DNA from: Plut-88900 sp965116945
Lineage (GTDB): Bacteria; Chloroflexota; Dehalococcoidia; Plut-88900
Reading direction: 5' to 3'
Assembly: GCA_965116945.1 (NCBI GenBank)
Contig: OZ220734.1
Span: 2,356,001-2,420,000, forward strand
DNA: 64,000 bases
This document shows, piece by piece, positions 26,202-34,963 of this stretch (its first letter is position 1; each line of letters begins with the position of its first letter). Position numbers and translations under genes: made by a program. Below the pieces are notes generated by a model that had not been told where the DNA came from, did not search any database, and worked only from the letters and a program-made list of their open reading frames with translations.

Positions 26202-27230
26202 ATGAACAGCGATTCCCTGCCAATTCTGCCGACCAGCGTGATCGGAAGCTATGCGTACCCTGGCTGGATGCTCACGGCCTTGGAAAAGATAGACCAGGGC
26301 GAATATGGCGAAACCGACATCAAGGAGCTTTACGACGACGCCTGCCGAATGGCGATCCTGGACCAGGAACGGGCGGGCGTGGACTTGGTGTCGGACGGGG
26401 AGATGAGGCGGTGGTATTTCGTGCAGAGCTTTCCGAAGAGGATGACCGGGATCGTTGAGGAACCACCCCTGCGGAGGACGGGCCTGTATGGATATGACAG
26501 CCCGCCACGTTACCGTGCCGTTGAGAAGGTGACGTTTCCATCGGGGCTGGGGATAGTAGATGAGTTCAGGTTCACCAAGGCGAATACGAAGAAGCCTATC
26601 AAGGCTACTTGCCCCGGGCCCGTGACCATGACCATCCACGTCAGGCCGGGCAATGCGTACAAGAGTCGGCTGGACCTGTCGTGGCAACTGACGGAAGTGA
26701 TAAACGCAGAATTGAAGGCCCTGGTCTCGGAGGGGGCAGAGTTCATACAGCTTGACGAACCATCCTTCGCCATCGTGCCGGGAGAGCTGGACGAGTGGGT
26801 GAGGCTCTATAACGCGTGCATTGACGGAGTCGAGGCGAAGCACGCCCTTCACATCTGCTTCGGCAACCTGGCCAGCCGACCCCGCGGCAAGCGAATGTAC
26901 GGCTGGATGTTCCCGGCCCTGAACAACGTAAACGCCGACCAGCTTGTCCTCGAGTTCGCCAACCGGGAGATGAGCGAGGCCGATATCTGGAAGAAGTTTG
27001 ATGGGGAAAAGGAGCTAGGGGCGGGGGTGGTGGATATCAAGTCCTTTTACCTGGAGACCCAGGAGGACGTGGCGGAGAGGATACGAGCCGTGTTACAGCA
27101 CATACCCGCCGAAAAGCTCCACCTCAACCCCGACTGCGGGTTCTTCCAACTGCCTAGGTGGATTTCCTATCTCAAGCTGAAGGCGTTGGTGGACGGGGCA
27201 GAGCTTGTCAGGAATGAACTAAACGGATAG
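26202..27230 (+). CDS. MetE C-terminal-like protein (divergent paralogue)
   Basis: The 342-residue protein is a second half-size member of the cobalamin-independent methionine synthase family. It shows the same zinc-site features (FIQLDEPSFA, HICFGNLASRP with H-x-C, LNPDCGFFQLP) as the divergent gene. ATG 26202 is chosen because the protein then begins SVIGSYAYPGW shortly after the start, matching SVVGSWSRPPW in its neighbour; the frame is open back to 26121. The next gene, an enolase-type protein, starts 8 nt after the stop, so the pair is probably one operon. Methyl donor and acceptor are unknown. Confidence 0.82.
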   Translation: MNSDSLPILPTSVIGSYAYPGWMLTALEKIDQGEYGETDIKELYDDACRMAILDQERAGVDLVSDGEMRRWYFVQSFPKRMTGIVEEPPLRRTGLYGYDSPPRYRAVEKVTFPSGLGIVDEFRFTKANTKKPIKATCPGPVTMTIHVRPGNAYKSRLDLSWQLTEVINAELKALVSEGAEFIQLDEPSFAIVPGELDEWVRLYNACIDGVEAKHALHICFGNLASRPRGKRMYGWMFPALNNVNADQLVLEFANREMSEADIWKKFDGEKELGAGVVDIKSFYLETQEDVAERIRAVLQHIPAEKLHLNPDCGFFQLPRWISYLKLKALVDGAELVRNELNG

Positions 27231-27238
27231 CAAAGCTG

Positions 27239-28379
27239 TTGAGAATCAATCACATAGAGGCCATCCCCCTGGTCAGGAAGCTGGCGACGCCCTTCCACGG
27301 CGGCACCTACTACATCGACAGCCGGAACACCATCGTGACCCGGGTGGAGCTGGAGGGTGGGGTTGTGGGATTGACCTATGGCGGCGATGAGGACGAGAAC
27401 GACCTCAAGATCTGCAGGATCGTGAACAACGTCTTCGCCCCGATGCTGGTCGGGGAAGACGTGCGAGACGTGGAACGGCACTGGGAACGCATGTGGAATG
27501 CGCCCGTGGACCTGGCCTGGAGGGGTCTACACGTAATCAACATGGGAAAGCACGCCATCGTGACCCAGGCCATCGCAGCCGTAGATAACGCCCTGTGGGA
27601 TGCCCTCGGCAAGGCCCTGGAACAGCCCGTCTACAAACTGCTGGGCGGGTACCGAGACCGCGTCCGCGTCATCGCAATCGGCGGCTACATCCGGGACGGA
27701 GACCCGACCCAAAATCTCATCGACGAAATTGAATCCTACAAAAGCATAGGTGTGCTAGGCCTCAAGCTGAAGGTCGGGAAGCTCCCCATTGAGGAAGACC
27801 TGGAACGCACCCGACTCGCCCGCAAAATCGGCGGCGATGATTTCCTCCTGAGCGTCGACGCCAACCAGGCCTGGACCGTGGATGAGGCCGTGCGGTTCGC
27901 CCACAGCGTGAGGGATCTGAATCTTGCCTGGCTCGAAGAGCCTGTACAGTGGCACGACCAAATCGAAGGAAACGCCCGGGTACGATGGGAGGGCATTCCG
28001 GTGAACGTGGGGCAGGGCGAGATTTCGAGGCACGGGTGCCGGGACCTCGTGGCCCGGGGGGGGTGGACATCTTAAACGTGGACGTGACCATAGCCGGCGG
28101 CGTGACGGAGTGGCGTCGAATTGCAGGAATGGCGCGGGCCTTTGGAATCCGCATGGCCCACCATGAAGAACCCCAGATTGCCCTGCATCTCCTTGCGTCT
28201 GTCCCTCACGGCATAGCCGTCGAAATCTTCCCCAACCCCGACCGGGATCCCCTCTGGTACGACCTCCCCATCAAGCAGCCCGAAATCCGGGACGGATACA
28301 TGCTCTTGCGGGGGGGTCGGGCTTCGGGATTGATTTAGACCAGGACGTGATTGATAGGTGGCGGGCGCCGGTAGATTAG
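27239..28379 (+). pseudogene. Mandelate racemase/enolase superfamily protein, two frameshifts
   Basis: A full-length enolase-superfamily enzyme of about 380 residues is encoded, but in three pieces. The first runs from TTG 27239 with the catalytic Lys segment LKLKVGKLP and metal ligands in SVDANQAW and WLEEPVQWH. The frame is lost in an 8-G run at 28056-28063; a ninth G restores ARGGVDILNVDV. It is lost again in a 7-G run at 28310-28316; one more G restores a C-terminus GIDLDQDVIDRWR ending at TAG 28379. Both defects are single missing G in G-runs, so assembly or sequencing error is as likely as real decay. Intact, it would abstract an alpha-proton from a carboxylate substrate. Confidence 0.85.
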
Positions 28380-28785
28380 GGCTCTCCGAGACCTTGTCTA
28401 AAGCACCGAACCCTCTGGCTCACACAATTGGCCTTCCTGCTTCTACTGCGGCACAACTCATTGGCCTCAGGAGCTAGCGCTGCCAGACGAGCATATTTCA
28501 TGCTCTTTAATGCGAATTAGTATCACAAGGTTCTAAATTCACCTTTAATTGCTCGTGACTTTGGTAGATTCCTGCGCAACCGGTATTGTAGGTTTCCACG
28601 CAATGGAACTGTCTACGACCCTTGAATAAGGTGCAAGAGTAGTATCTATTGGAATTGATGACATGTGATATCATCAATAACACCGTTTACTTTGGGCATG
28701 GGTGCATGGAGAGTATGCGCAACTCGAATTTGAAGAACAAAACCTTCATAACTCTGATAGACAGTTGAAAAGGAGCTGATCCGAA
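28380..28785. other. Intergenic region, AT-richer than its surroundings
   Basis: No coding sequence is evident in these 406 nt. The base composition is clearly more AT-rich than the neighbouring genes. It contains the inverted repeat at 28654-28678 and the Shine-Dalgarno AAAAGGAG of the SodC-like gene near its right end. A 13-nt string TTCACCTTTAATT occurs here near 28539 and again near 50336. Confidence 0.6.
28654..28678. promoter_or_regulatory. Operator-like inverted repeat upstream of the SodC-like gene
   Basis: ATTGATGA (28654-28661) and TCATCAAT (28671-28678) form a perfect 8-bp dyad with a 9-nt spacer, about 110 nt upstream of the SodC-like start. The spacing of half-site centres (17 nt, under two turns) suits a dimeric regulator. 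No regulator is named. Confidence 0.4.
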
Positions 28786-29376
28786 ATGACCCGGAGGCCC
28801 GAACTCCTGATACTCATCGGTCCCGTAGCGATCATCATAATCCTGATAGTCGTCGGCTTCATCTTGCTGAATAGCGGGTCAAGCGAGGCTGACGAACGTA
28901 CAGTTGGATTAACAGCGGAGGCCACGCTCAACTCACCGGACGGCGCTTTAACTGGGACTGTGAGGTTCCGGCAAACAGCCTCCGGGGTACTGATAATGGC
29001 CGATGTCAATGGGCTGCCACCGGGTGGGCACGCATTCATCATTCACGAGGTCGGCGCATGTTCGCCCGACTTCAACGCCGCAGGAGACCACTTCAACCCC
29101 GATGACGCGGAGCACGGATTCATTCATGCGTCCTGGAAGCGGGGAGGACCCCTCGGGGGGCACAGTGGCGACCTGCCGAATATCTATGCCGCCTCTGACG
29201 GTTCCGCACGCGCCGACTTCTTCACCGGTGGCATCACTTTGGACACGGGCCCAATCAATTCGATATTCGACGATGACGGGTCGGCCATCATAGTCCATGA
29301 GAAGCCCGACGCCTACGGCGAAGAGGAATCGGACACCGGCAATCGCCTGGCTTGCGGCGTCATCGAACCCTCATAG
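28786..29376 (+). CDS. Membrane-anchored Cu/Zn superoxide dismutase-like protein
   Basis: The 196-residue protein has an N-terminal membrane segment (about 8-28) and an extracytoplasmic SodC domain. Recognisable are C92 and C190 (disulfide), H87, H102 (DHFNP), H126 and D129 (GGHSGDLPN), H171 (IVHEKPDAY) and R187 (GNRLACGV). The segment HAFIIHE has Ile (I85) where classical enzymes have the first copper His (HGFHxHE), so one copper ligand seems missing. It may be a copper-site variant without full dismutase activity, or a dismutase-like scaffold protein. AAAAGGAG precedes the ATG. Confidence 0.85.
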   Translation: MTRRPELLILIGPVAIIIILIVVGFILLNSGSSEADERTVGLTAEATLNSPDGALTGTVRFRQTASGVLIMADVNGLPPGGHAFIIHEVGACSPDFNAAGDHFNPDDAEHGFIHASWKRGGPLGGHSGDLPNIYAASDGSARADFFTGGITLDTGPINSIFDDDGSAIIVHEKPDAYGEEESDTGNRLACGVIEPS

Positions 29377-29397
29377 GGAAATCGACCCAGCTGGGGT

Positions 29398-29784
29398 TCA
29401 GGACTGAGAGGGCGCCCAAGGCCCTTCCACCACGATAGCCTCGTCATTCCCGGGCCACGGGGGCATGGTGGCAATCAGTACAGACAAAGGCCCGTCGCCC
29501 GTGTTCCTAAACTGAAATCGAGTGCCAAGCGGAATGTCGAAGCTCACACCGGGGCCCAAGTCCAGGACTTCCTCCGATTCTCCGTCTTGCCGCCACACTT
29601 GCCCTTGGCCTTCCAGTACATACCAGATTTCCTCGATAGTCCGGTGCACTACAGCTGTTGAAGTCCTGCTTTCGGCCAACGTGAAGTGATTAACTTCTCC
29701 TCGGTCCAGCTTGAGCAAGAAACGAATGGCCGAGCCATCAGGGGCGGTGGCCTGCGGCCCCGGAGACAGTGATGCGCTGCGCAT
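29398..29784 (-). CDS. Cupin-domain protein
   Basis: This 128-residue single-domain cupin has the usual two motifs: VVHRTIEEIWYVLEGQG with His and Glu for a metal, and the PGVSFDIPLGTRFQFRN segment. In the first motif the pattern HRTIEE is reduced compared with the full HxH metal set. The reaction is unknown. Its start follows the stop of the homocysteine methyltransferase gene by 3 nt, so it is the second gene of a two-gene operon, and it faces the SodC-like gene across a 21-nt gap. Confidence 0.8.
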   Translation of the reverse strand: MRSASLSPGPQATAPDGSAIRFLLKLDRGEVNHFTLAESRTSTAVVHRTIEEIWYVLEGQGQVWRQDGESEEVLDLGPGVSFDIPLGTRFQFRNTGDGPLSVLIATMPPWPGNDEAIVVEGPWAPSQS

Positions 29785-29787
29785 TGC

Positions 29788-30795
29788 TCAGCCTGTCGAT
29801 TGAACGTGATAGCCCGGGTGGTCTTCGACCAAGGGTGGAGAGGGGTTTACCACGTTGTTGAGAGCAATAATGTGTTCGGGGCCCGTGGCGCAGCACCCGC
29901 CGATTATCTGAGAGCCCATGTCCAGCCAGTCCTGGCCGAAGTCGGCGAGGCGCAGGGGGCTGTAGCCCGACAGCAGGTCGCCGCCCTTGTGCACCCGACC
30001 GCTTACCGGCGCCATCGGGTTGTACCCGACATTCGCATAGGCGCCGGTCACCCCATCGAAGCTCTGGTTCAGGGCCATCAGCCCGACCGATATGCACTCG
30101 GGGCGGCTGCACATGAGCATAACCCCCTCCACCGGGTGACCCTTTAGGTCTTTCGCGAGGTCGTCCAGCGTTTCTCCGTACTGCATCCACCCATAGTCCG
30201 TGATGTGCCGCACCCCGAGAAACACGGGAAGCCCGATGGTGGCCAGCGCATCTACTGCGGCAACGCAGTCCTCGATGTATCCCACGTACTCTGCGAGAAG
30301 GGCGTCGACGCCCAGGTTGGCCAGCACCCTCCCGGGCCCGGTGAACTCCTCGGCGTACCGCTCAGCGCCCAGGGTCGCAACGTCCGACTGGGTGTAGGGC
30401 TTTCGGTAGTCCTGGGTGTATGGTGCTGCGATGCCACCCAGGACATAGGCGTTGGGATTAATCGCGTCCCGGGCGCGGATAGCGTTTTCGCCTGCAGCTG
30501 TTGCCAGGCGTTCCCATTGATTTTCCTGACCGATAAGTGAAAGCCGGCTGCGCGTGGCCCAGAAGTTGTTGCTGATGATCACCTCCGCCCCGACTCGCAG
30601 ATAGTCCTGGTGCACCTGCTGGACTACGTCGGCGTAATCTACGTTGGCAGTGGCAGACCAGGCCAGGATTTCGGAGTCGGCGGAGGCGCTGACCAGCACA
30701 TTCGCTCCCCTGCGCTGGATCTCGGACCCGGTACCACCGTCCATGAGCATCGGTCCTCCCGACTTCAACCGTTCGACGATTCCCGTTTCAGGCAC
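29788..30795 (-). CDS. Homocysteine S-methyltransferase family protein
   Basis: The 335-residue TIM-barrel protein has the three zinc Cys of the betaine/S-methylmethionine-homocysteine methyltransferase family: C229 (LMCSRPE) and C301-C302 in IIGGCCATGPEH. The N-terminal MLMDGGTGSEIQRRG is the homocysteine-binding start of the family. It should transfer a methyl group to homocysteine or another thiol. It is followed by a cupin gene 3 nt on. Together with two MetE-like proteins nearby it makes three zinc-dependent methyltransferases within 6 kb. Confidence 0.88.
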   Translation of the reverse strand: MPETGIVERLKSGGPMLMDGGTGSEIQRRGANVLVSASADSEILAWSATANVDYADVVQQVHQDYLRVGAEVIISNNFWATRSRLSLIGQENQWERLATAAGENAIRARDAINPNAYVLGGIAAPYTQDYRKPYTQSDVATLGAERYAEEFTGPGRVLANLGVDALLAEYVGYIEDCVAAVDALATIGLPVFLGVRHITDYGWMQYGETLDDLAKDLKGHPVEGVMLMCSRPECISVGLMALNQSFDGVTGAYANVGYNPMAPVSGRVHKGGDLLSGYSPLRLADFGQDWLDMGSQIIGGCCATGPEHIIALNNVVNPSPPLVEDHPGYHVQSTG

Positions 30796-30875
30796 TCCAC
30801 ACCCCCTATCGGTTCGAGTTTACCGGTAGTGTAAAGGGATTTAGCCGATGGGAAAAGATGGGGTGAGGGGTGGGA

Positions 30876-30881
30876 TATAAT
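30876..30881 (+). promoter_or_regulatory. Candidate -10 element (TATAAT) before the phosphotriesterase pair
   Basis: TATAAT lies 39 nt upstream of the ATG at 30921 in the divergent gap to the methyltransferase gene. No convincing -35 is present. The position gives a leader of about 33 nt. Confidence 0.4.
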
Positions 30882-30920
30882 CGCGCCACGGCCCTACGCC
30901 CGTATTAACGGAGAACACGC

Positions 30921-31925
30921 ATGCCCAAGATCAGGACCGTGCTCGGTGACAAAGACCCCGCCGTCATGGGACACATACTCCCCCACGAGCACACCTACGT
31001 CCGCCTCATAGCCGCCGAGGCTGACCACGCCTCCGCATTCGACCGGGAACAGGCCATAGAAGAGGGCGCAGCCATGCTCAAAGCCGTCAACGCCGAGCAG
31101 GGCATATCGGGCCTGGTGGACTGCGCCCCTCACGATCTTGGTAGGGACATGGGTCTGCTGGTGGGTTTGTCCCGGGCCTCCGGGTGGGACATCGTAGCGT
31201 CGACTGGGATTTTCGGGGCGTGGGGGTATCCCGCCTACTGGGAAGGCCAGAGTGTAGGCGCCATTGAGAACTTCTTCACCCGGGAGATCGAAGATGGAGC
31301 AGTGGACCAGGGGGTGAAGTGTGGCATCATCAAGATTGCCACCCGACTTCGTCCCCACGAAAAGCCCGCTGGATTCCTCTCCACCCGAGACCAGATTCTC
31401 TCAGACCAGGACCGGCGTGTCCTGCAGGCCGCGGCTCGGGTCCAGGGCAACCTCGGTGTCCCTATCACTACACATACAGACCGGCGTGACTGGCGCCTGG
31501 GCAACGTCGGTCTCGAGCAGATAGAAACATTGATCGCTGCCGGAGCAACTCCACAGAAGTGCATCATCGGACATGCATCTCACACCTCCAATTTGGGTTA
31601 CATCATCGAGGTCCTGGAAATGGGATGCTATGTCGCCTTCGACACCATTGGCATTGAGGTAGTCGTGACCGACCGCGCGAAAGCCGCGATGGTGATCGGG
31701 TTAATCGGCCTGGGCTATGAAAAGCAGATATTGCTGTCCCACGACCTTCACGTTAAAGAGATCGGGAGAGAGCCGGAGTCGGGACCGACAGTCGGCATCC
31801 GCTTCGCCCCCGACTATGGCTACATCCAGCGCGTCTTTGTGCAGTGGCTGAGAGAGGGTGGGGTGTCGGAGGAAGCCATCCGGCAAGTAACCATTGAAAA
31901 TCCAAAGAAAGTCCTTGCCTGGTAG
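30921..31925 (+). CDS. Phosphotriesterase-family metal-dependent hydrolase (copy 1)
   Basis: The 334-residue protein has all metal-site elements of the phosphotriesterase (PHP/PLL) family: H22-x-H24 in PHEHT, the carbamylated Lys K138 in GIIKIAT, H185 (THTD), H218 (GHAS) and D275 (LSHD). Many members are lactonases that also act on phosphotriesters. It is the first of a tandem pair; the second gene starts 45 nt on and is similar throughout. GGAG lies upstream of the ATG. Substrate is probably a lactone or ester, by family knowledge only. Confidence 0.88.
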   Translation: MPKIRTVLGDKDPAVMGHILPHEHTYVRLIAAEADHASAFDREQAIEEGAAMLKAVNAEQGISGLVDCAPHDLGRDMGLLVGLSRASGWDIVASTGIFGAWGYPAYWEGQSVGAIENFFTREIEDGAVDQGVKCGIIKIATRLRPHEKPAGFLSTRDQILSDQDRRVLQAAARVQGNLGVPITTHTDRRDWRLGNVGLEQIETLIAAGATPQKCIIGHASHTSNLGYIIEVLEMGCYVAFDTIGIEVVVTDRAKAAMVIGLIGLGYEKQILLSHDLHVKEIGREPESGPTVGIRFAPDYGYIQRVFVQWLREGGVSEEAIRQVTIENPKKVLAW

Positions 31926-31970
31926 ACCCGTGAGCCCCGACCAAGAAACAACGTCAACTGGAGCATAATC

Positions 31971-32975
31971 ATGGCCAAGATCAGGACCGTTCTCGGAGAC
32001 AAGGACCCCGCCGAATTTGGGCACATCCTCCCCCATGAGCACACCTTCTTCCATCTTCTCGGGGCTCCCTCCGACCCCGCAGCCGTCTTCGACCGGAAGA
32101 AGGCGATCGAGGAGGGGGCGGCCCAGTTCAAGGCAATAGGGGAGGAGTTCGGCATATCCGGCCTTGTAGACTGGGCCCCCTACGACCTCGGACGGGACAT
32201 GGGCCTGATGGTTGAACTGTCCCGGGCATCGGGCTGGGATATCGTAGCATGCACGGGCATTTTCGGGGCGTGGGGGTATCCGGCTTACTGGGAGGCCCAG
32301 AGCCTTGAAGCCATAGAGGACTTCTTTACACGCGAGATCGAAGAGGGAGCGGTGGACGAAGGTGTCAGGTGCGGTATCATAAAAGTCGGCACCCGACTCC
32401 AGCCCCACGAACGACCCACCGGCCCAGACTCAACGCAAGAACAACTTCTTTCGGAACGCGATCACCGGGTCCTTAAGGCCGCAGCACACGTCCAGGCAAA
32501 GTTGGGTACACCCATAGGCACTCACACAGACTCCCACGACTGGCCATTCGGTAATGTCGGCCTCGCCCACATCGACACCCTGGTAAGTGCCGGGGCAGAC
32601 CCGGAGAAGTGCATAATCGGCCACGTTTCCCAAACCACCAACGTCGGCCACGTCCTCGAGGTACTGGAGCGCGGCTGCTACGTCGCCTTCGACACCATAG
32701 GCATTCAGACTACCGTCTCAGACAGGACCAACGCTGCCATGGTTGCGGGGTTGGTCGGCCTGGGCTACCAGGACCGTATCCTGCTGTCACATGACTTGTA
32801 CGTTAAGGAAGTCGGCAGACCCGCAGAGTCGGGGCCCGTGGCAGAGGAAGACCATGCCCCGGACTACGGGCACATCCAGCGCACGTTCCTCCCGTGGCTT
32901 AGAGAAGCAGGCGTCTCGGAAGAGACTATTCTTCAGGTCACCGTGGAGAACCCGAAGAAGGCCTTTGCCTGGTAG
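31971..32975 (+). CDS. Phosphotriesterase-family metal-dependent hydrolase (copy 2)
   Basis: Same length (334 residues) and the same metal ligands at the same positions as copy 1 (H22, H24, K138, THTD, GHVS, LSHD). By eye roughly two thirds of residues are identical, and the first 14 codons are nearly identical at DNA level. This is a tandem duplication that has diverged, for example copy 2 has HLLGAPSDP where copy 1 has RLIAAEADH in the first loop, near the expected active-site mouth. The two enzymes may therefore act on different substrates. Confidence 0.88.
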   Translation: MAKIRTVLGDKDPAEFGHILPHEHTFFHLLGAPSDPAAVFDRKKAIEEGAAQFKAIGEEFGISGLVDWAPYDLGRDMGLMVELSRASGWDIVACTGIFGAWGYPAYWEAQSLEAIEDFFTREIEEGAVDEGVRCGIIKVGTRLQPHERPTGPDSTQEQLLSERDHRVLKAAAHVQAKLGTPIGTHTDSHDWPFGNVGLAHIDTLVSAGADPEKCIIGHVSQTTNVGHVLEVLERGCYVAFDTIGIQTTVSDRTNAAMVAGLVGLGYQDRILLSHDLYVKEVGRPAESGPVAEEDHAPDYGHIQRTFLPWLREAGVSEETILQVTVENPKKAFAW

Positions 32976-33032
32976 GAATAGTCTAACTTCATCGTGCTCG
33001 AAGCCGGGCAATGAATTAGTGTAAAAGGGTCG

Positions 33033-33392
33033 CTACGGCACGTCTCGAGTTGGCGCTAGCAGCGCGGCAACCGCCTCCGGGTCGGGGCACAGGTAGGTGA
33101 ATCCCGCCCTCTCCGAGTACATCTTGTCCACGTAGGAATCGCCGATGTGTACGGCGCGTTCACATGGGAAACGCTCCAGAATCTCCGGCAACTGGTATTT
33201 CAGCGAAGTAAACTCCGCCTCGATCCCGTTCCGTTCCCACATATTGGCCTGTTCAGAAAGAGTGCGGTCAGAGCAGCTTCCGATGACATGCCCCAATCCC
33301 TTCACCCGCTTCACAAGGTCAAGCGTGATAGGTCCGGGCGGGTCGCCGACTTCCAGCGTGCCGTCTATGTCGAAGCTGAATATGTAGCGCAC
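33033..33392 (-). CDS. Small HAD-superfamily phosphatase
   Basis: The 119-residue protein carries HAD motif I (FDIDGTLE, with the nucleophilic and acid/base Asp), a Ser/Thr in GSCSDRT as motif II and GDSYVDKM as motif IV. It lacks a cap domain, so it may act on larger phosphorylated substrates. The start is GTG at 33392, from which motif I follows at once. It lies between two + strand genes and is probably transcribed alone. Confidence 0.78.
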   Translation of the reverse strand: MRYIFSFDIDGTLEVGDPPGPITLDLVKRVKGLGHVIGSCSDRTLSEQANMWERNGIEAEFTSLKYQLPEILERFPCERAVHIGDSYVDKMYSERAGFTYLCPDPEAVAALLAPTRDVP

Positions 33393-33460
33393 GGGAGCGT
33401 ATGATACTACGGACGGCGACGATCCGCGCCCAACACCTACTCAGATTCCAGGAGGCAGTC

Positions 33461-33817
33461 ATGGCAATTGTTCGTTTGTACACCGGGGAAGACGGCAGGT
33501 CTCATTTCGAGGATATTGAGCCCGACCTAGAACGCCTTCCCGACGCCTGGCCCCAGGACGCACGAGCTGTTATCCACGGAGGCATAGTCGTACAACGCTT
33601 TGACCCGGATCGTTCTAACCCGTGGCATCACGCTCCGGGTAAGGTTGCTGTCTTCACCACTACCGGTTCGGTGGAGATTGAAGTTGGTGATGGCGACAAG
33701 CGGGTGATCGGTCCCGGTGACGTGCTGATAGCCGAGGACTTGACCGGTGAAGGCCACTACACCCGTGAAATTGGTCCCGAGTCCAGGCTGTCCCTGTTCG
33801 TGCCCATGGGCGGCTAG
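33461..33817 (+). CDS. Cupin-domain protein
   Basis: The 118-residue protein looks like a single cupin domain (NPWHHAPGKVAVFTTTGSVEIEV, then VIGPGDVLIAEDLTGEGH) with possible metal His in WHHAPG and GEGHYT. ATG 33461 is preferred over an in-frame start at 33401 because GGAGG lies 5 nt before it. The function is unknown. It precedes the luciferase-like/Rieske pair by 82 nt. Confidence 0.75.
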   Translation: MAIVRLYTGEDGRSHFEDIEPDLERLPDAWPQDARAVIHGGIVVQRFDPDRSNPWHHAPGKVAVFTTTGSVEIEVGDGDKRVIGPGDVLIAEDLTGEGHYTREIGPESRLSLFVPMGG

Positions 33818-33899
33818 GGTCGGGTTTGACATGCAGACACCAGGTATATATTTTTCGAATGTTCAAGGCACGTAGCGAGAATCAGCCAGGAGGATTGTC

Positions 33900-34955
33900 A
33901 TGGCCAGAATGGACTTTGGGATAGGTCTCGGGGCGGAGCTTCGGTTCGATGAGATCGCTGACCACGCCCGCGTTGCCGATGAAGGTGGATTCTCCCACCT
34001 GACCTTCGTAGACCAGAGCAACGTCTCCCGGGAGTGCTTTGGGATGATGACCATCGCCGCCATGAACACCCGGCGCATCCATATCGGGCATGGCGTCGTG
34101 GACCCCTTTATGTACCATCCCGCGGTAATCGCCAACTTCACCGCTAGCCTCCGAGAGCTTACGGGAGGTCGAGCCTTCGTGGGCCTGGGCGCCGGGGCCC
34201 GGGAGGCGGGCAAGGCAACTCGGGGCCCGGTGAGCCTGAAGATGCAGCGGGAAACCGTTAATTTCCTGAAGCACTACACGGCGGGCAGGGATGCCGACCT
34301 ATGGGGCGAGACCTGGCACTCCGAGTGGATTAGGAACACCACCTTCAATGGACAATCGATACCAGTCATCATGGGCCCCCTCGGCCCGAGGGCCATGCAA
34401 CTGGCCGGAGAGATCGCCGACGAAATCCTGATGTTTGGAGCCGGAGAGCCGGAGATTATCAAGTGGAACCTGGAGCAGATTGCCACGGGCGCCGAGCGGG
34501 TCGGCCGGGACCCGACCAAGATAAAAACCTGGGCCCGAACCGAGGTCTACGTGACAGGTTCCAAGGATGAGGCCAGACATGAGGTAGCCTCCTATGCCTC
34601 ATCCTGCGCCAACGGCCTCTACCGCTCCATCTTCAAGCGCAACACCCCCGAGGCCCAGGAGCTGTATCGCAGGCTGGAAAAGAAAAGCCCGGGCATCGTC
34701 GACGAGTTCCGCAACATCCACGAGAACTTCAACCCCTATGAGCACGAGTCCCTGCACGCCAAGCACAAGCACCTCGCTTCCCAGAGGGTGATCGACACAA
34801 TAAATCTGTCGGGGCCCGTGGAAGACATCGATGAGAAGATCTATGATCTACACGAATTGGGCCTGAGCGGTGTCTCCTGCGTCCAGTACGCCATCATCGA
34901 CCAGAAGAGCAACATGCAGGAGATTTCCAACAGCATCATGCCCCAGTTCCGATAG
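33900..34955 (+). CDS. Luciferase-like (FMN/F420-dependent) oxidoreductase, paired with a Rieske oxygenase
   Basis: This 351-residue protein starts MARMDFGIGLGAELRFDE and has GGRAFVGLGAGA and VIMGPLGPRAMQLAG, typical of luciferase-like monooxygenases. The C-terminal half (ENFNPYEHESLHAKH, IDQKSNMQEISNSIMPQF) resembles the paralogue at 15027-16058. AGGAGG sits near the ATG. The Rieske oxygenase gene starts 8 nt after its stop, so the two are cotranscribed and likely act in the same pathway. Substrate and cofactor are unknown. Confidence 0.86.
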   Translation: MARMDFGIGLGAELRFDEIADHARVADEGGFSHLTFVDQSNVSRECFGMMTIAAMNTRRIHIGHGVVDPFMYHPAVIANFTASLRELTGGRAFVGLGAGAREAGKATRGPVSLKMQRETVNFLKHYTAGRDADLWGETWHSEWIRNTTFNGQSIPVIMGPLGPRAMQLAGEIADEILMFGAGEPEIIKWNLEQIATGAERVGRDPTKIKTWARTEVYVTGSKDEARHEVASYASSCANGLYRSIFKRNTPEAQELYRRLEKKSPGIVDEFRNIHENFNPYEHESLHAKHKHLASQRVIDTINLSGPVEDIDEKIYDLHELGLSGVSCVQYAIIDQKSNMQEISNSIMPQFR

Positions 34956-34963
34956 GGGTCGGC

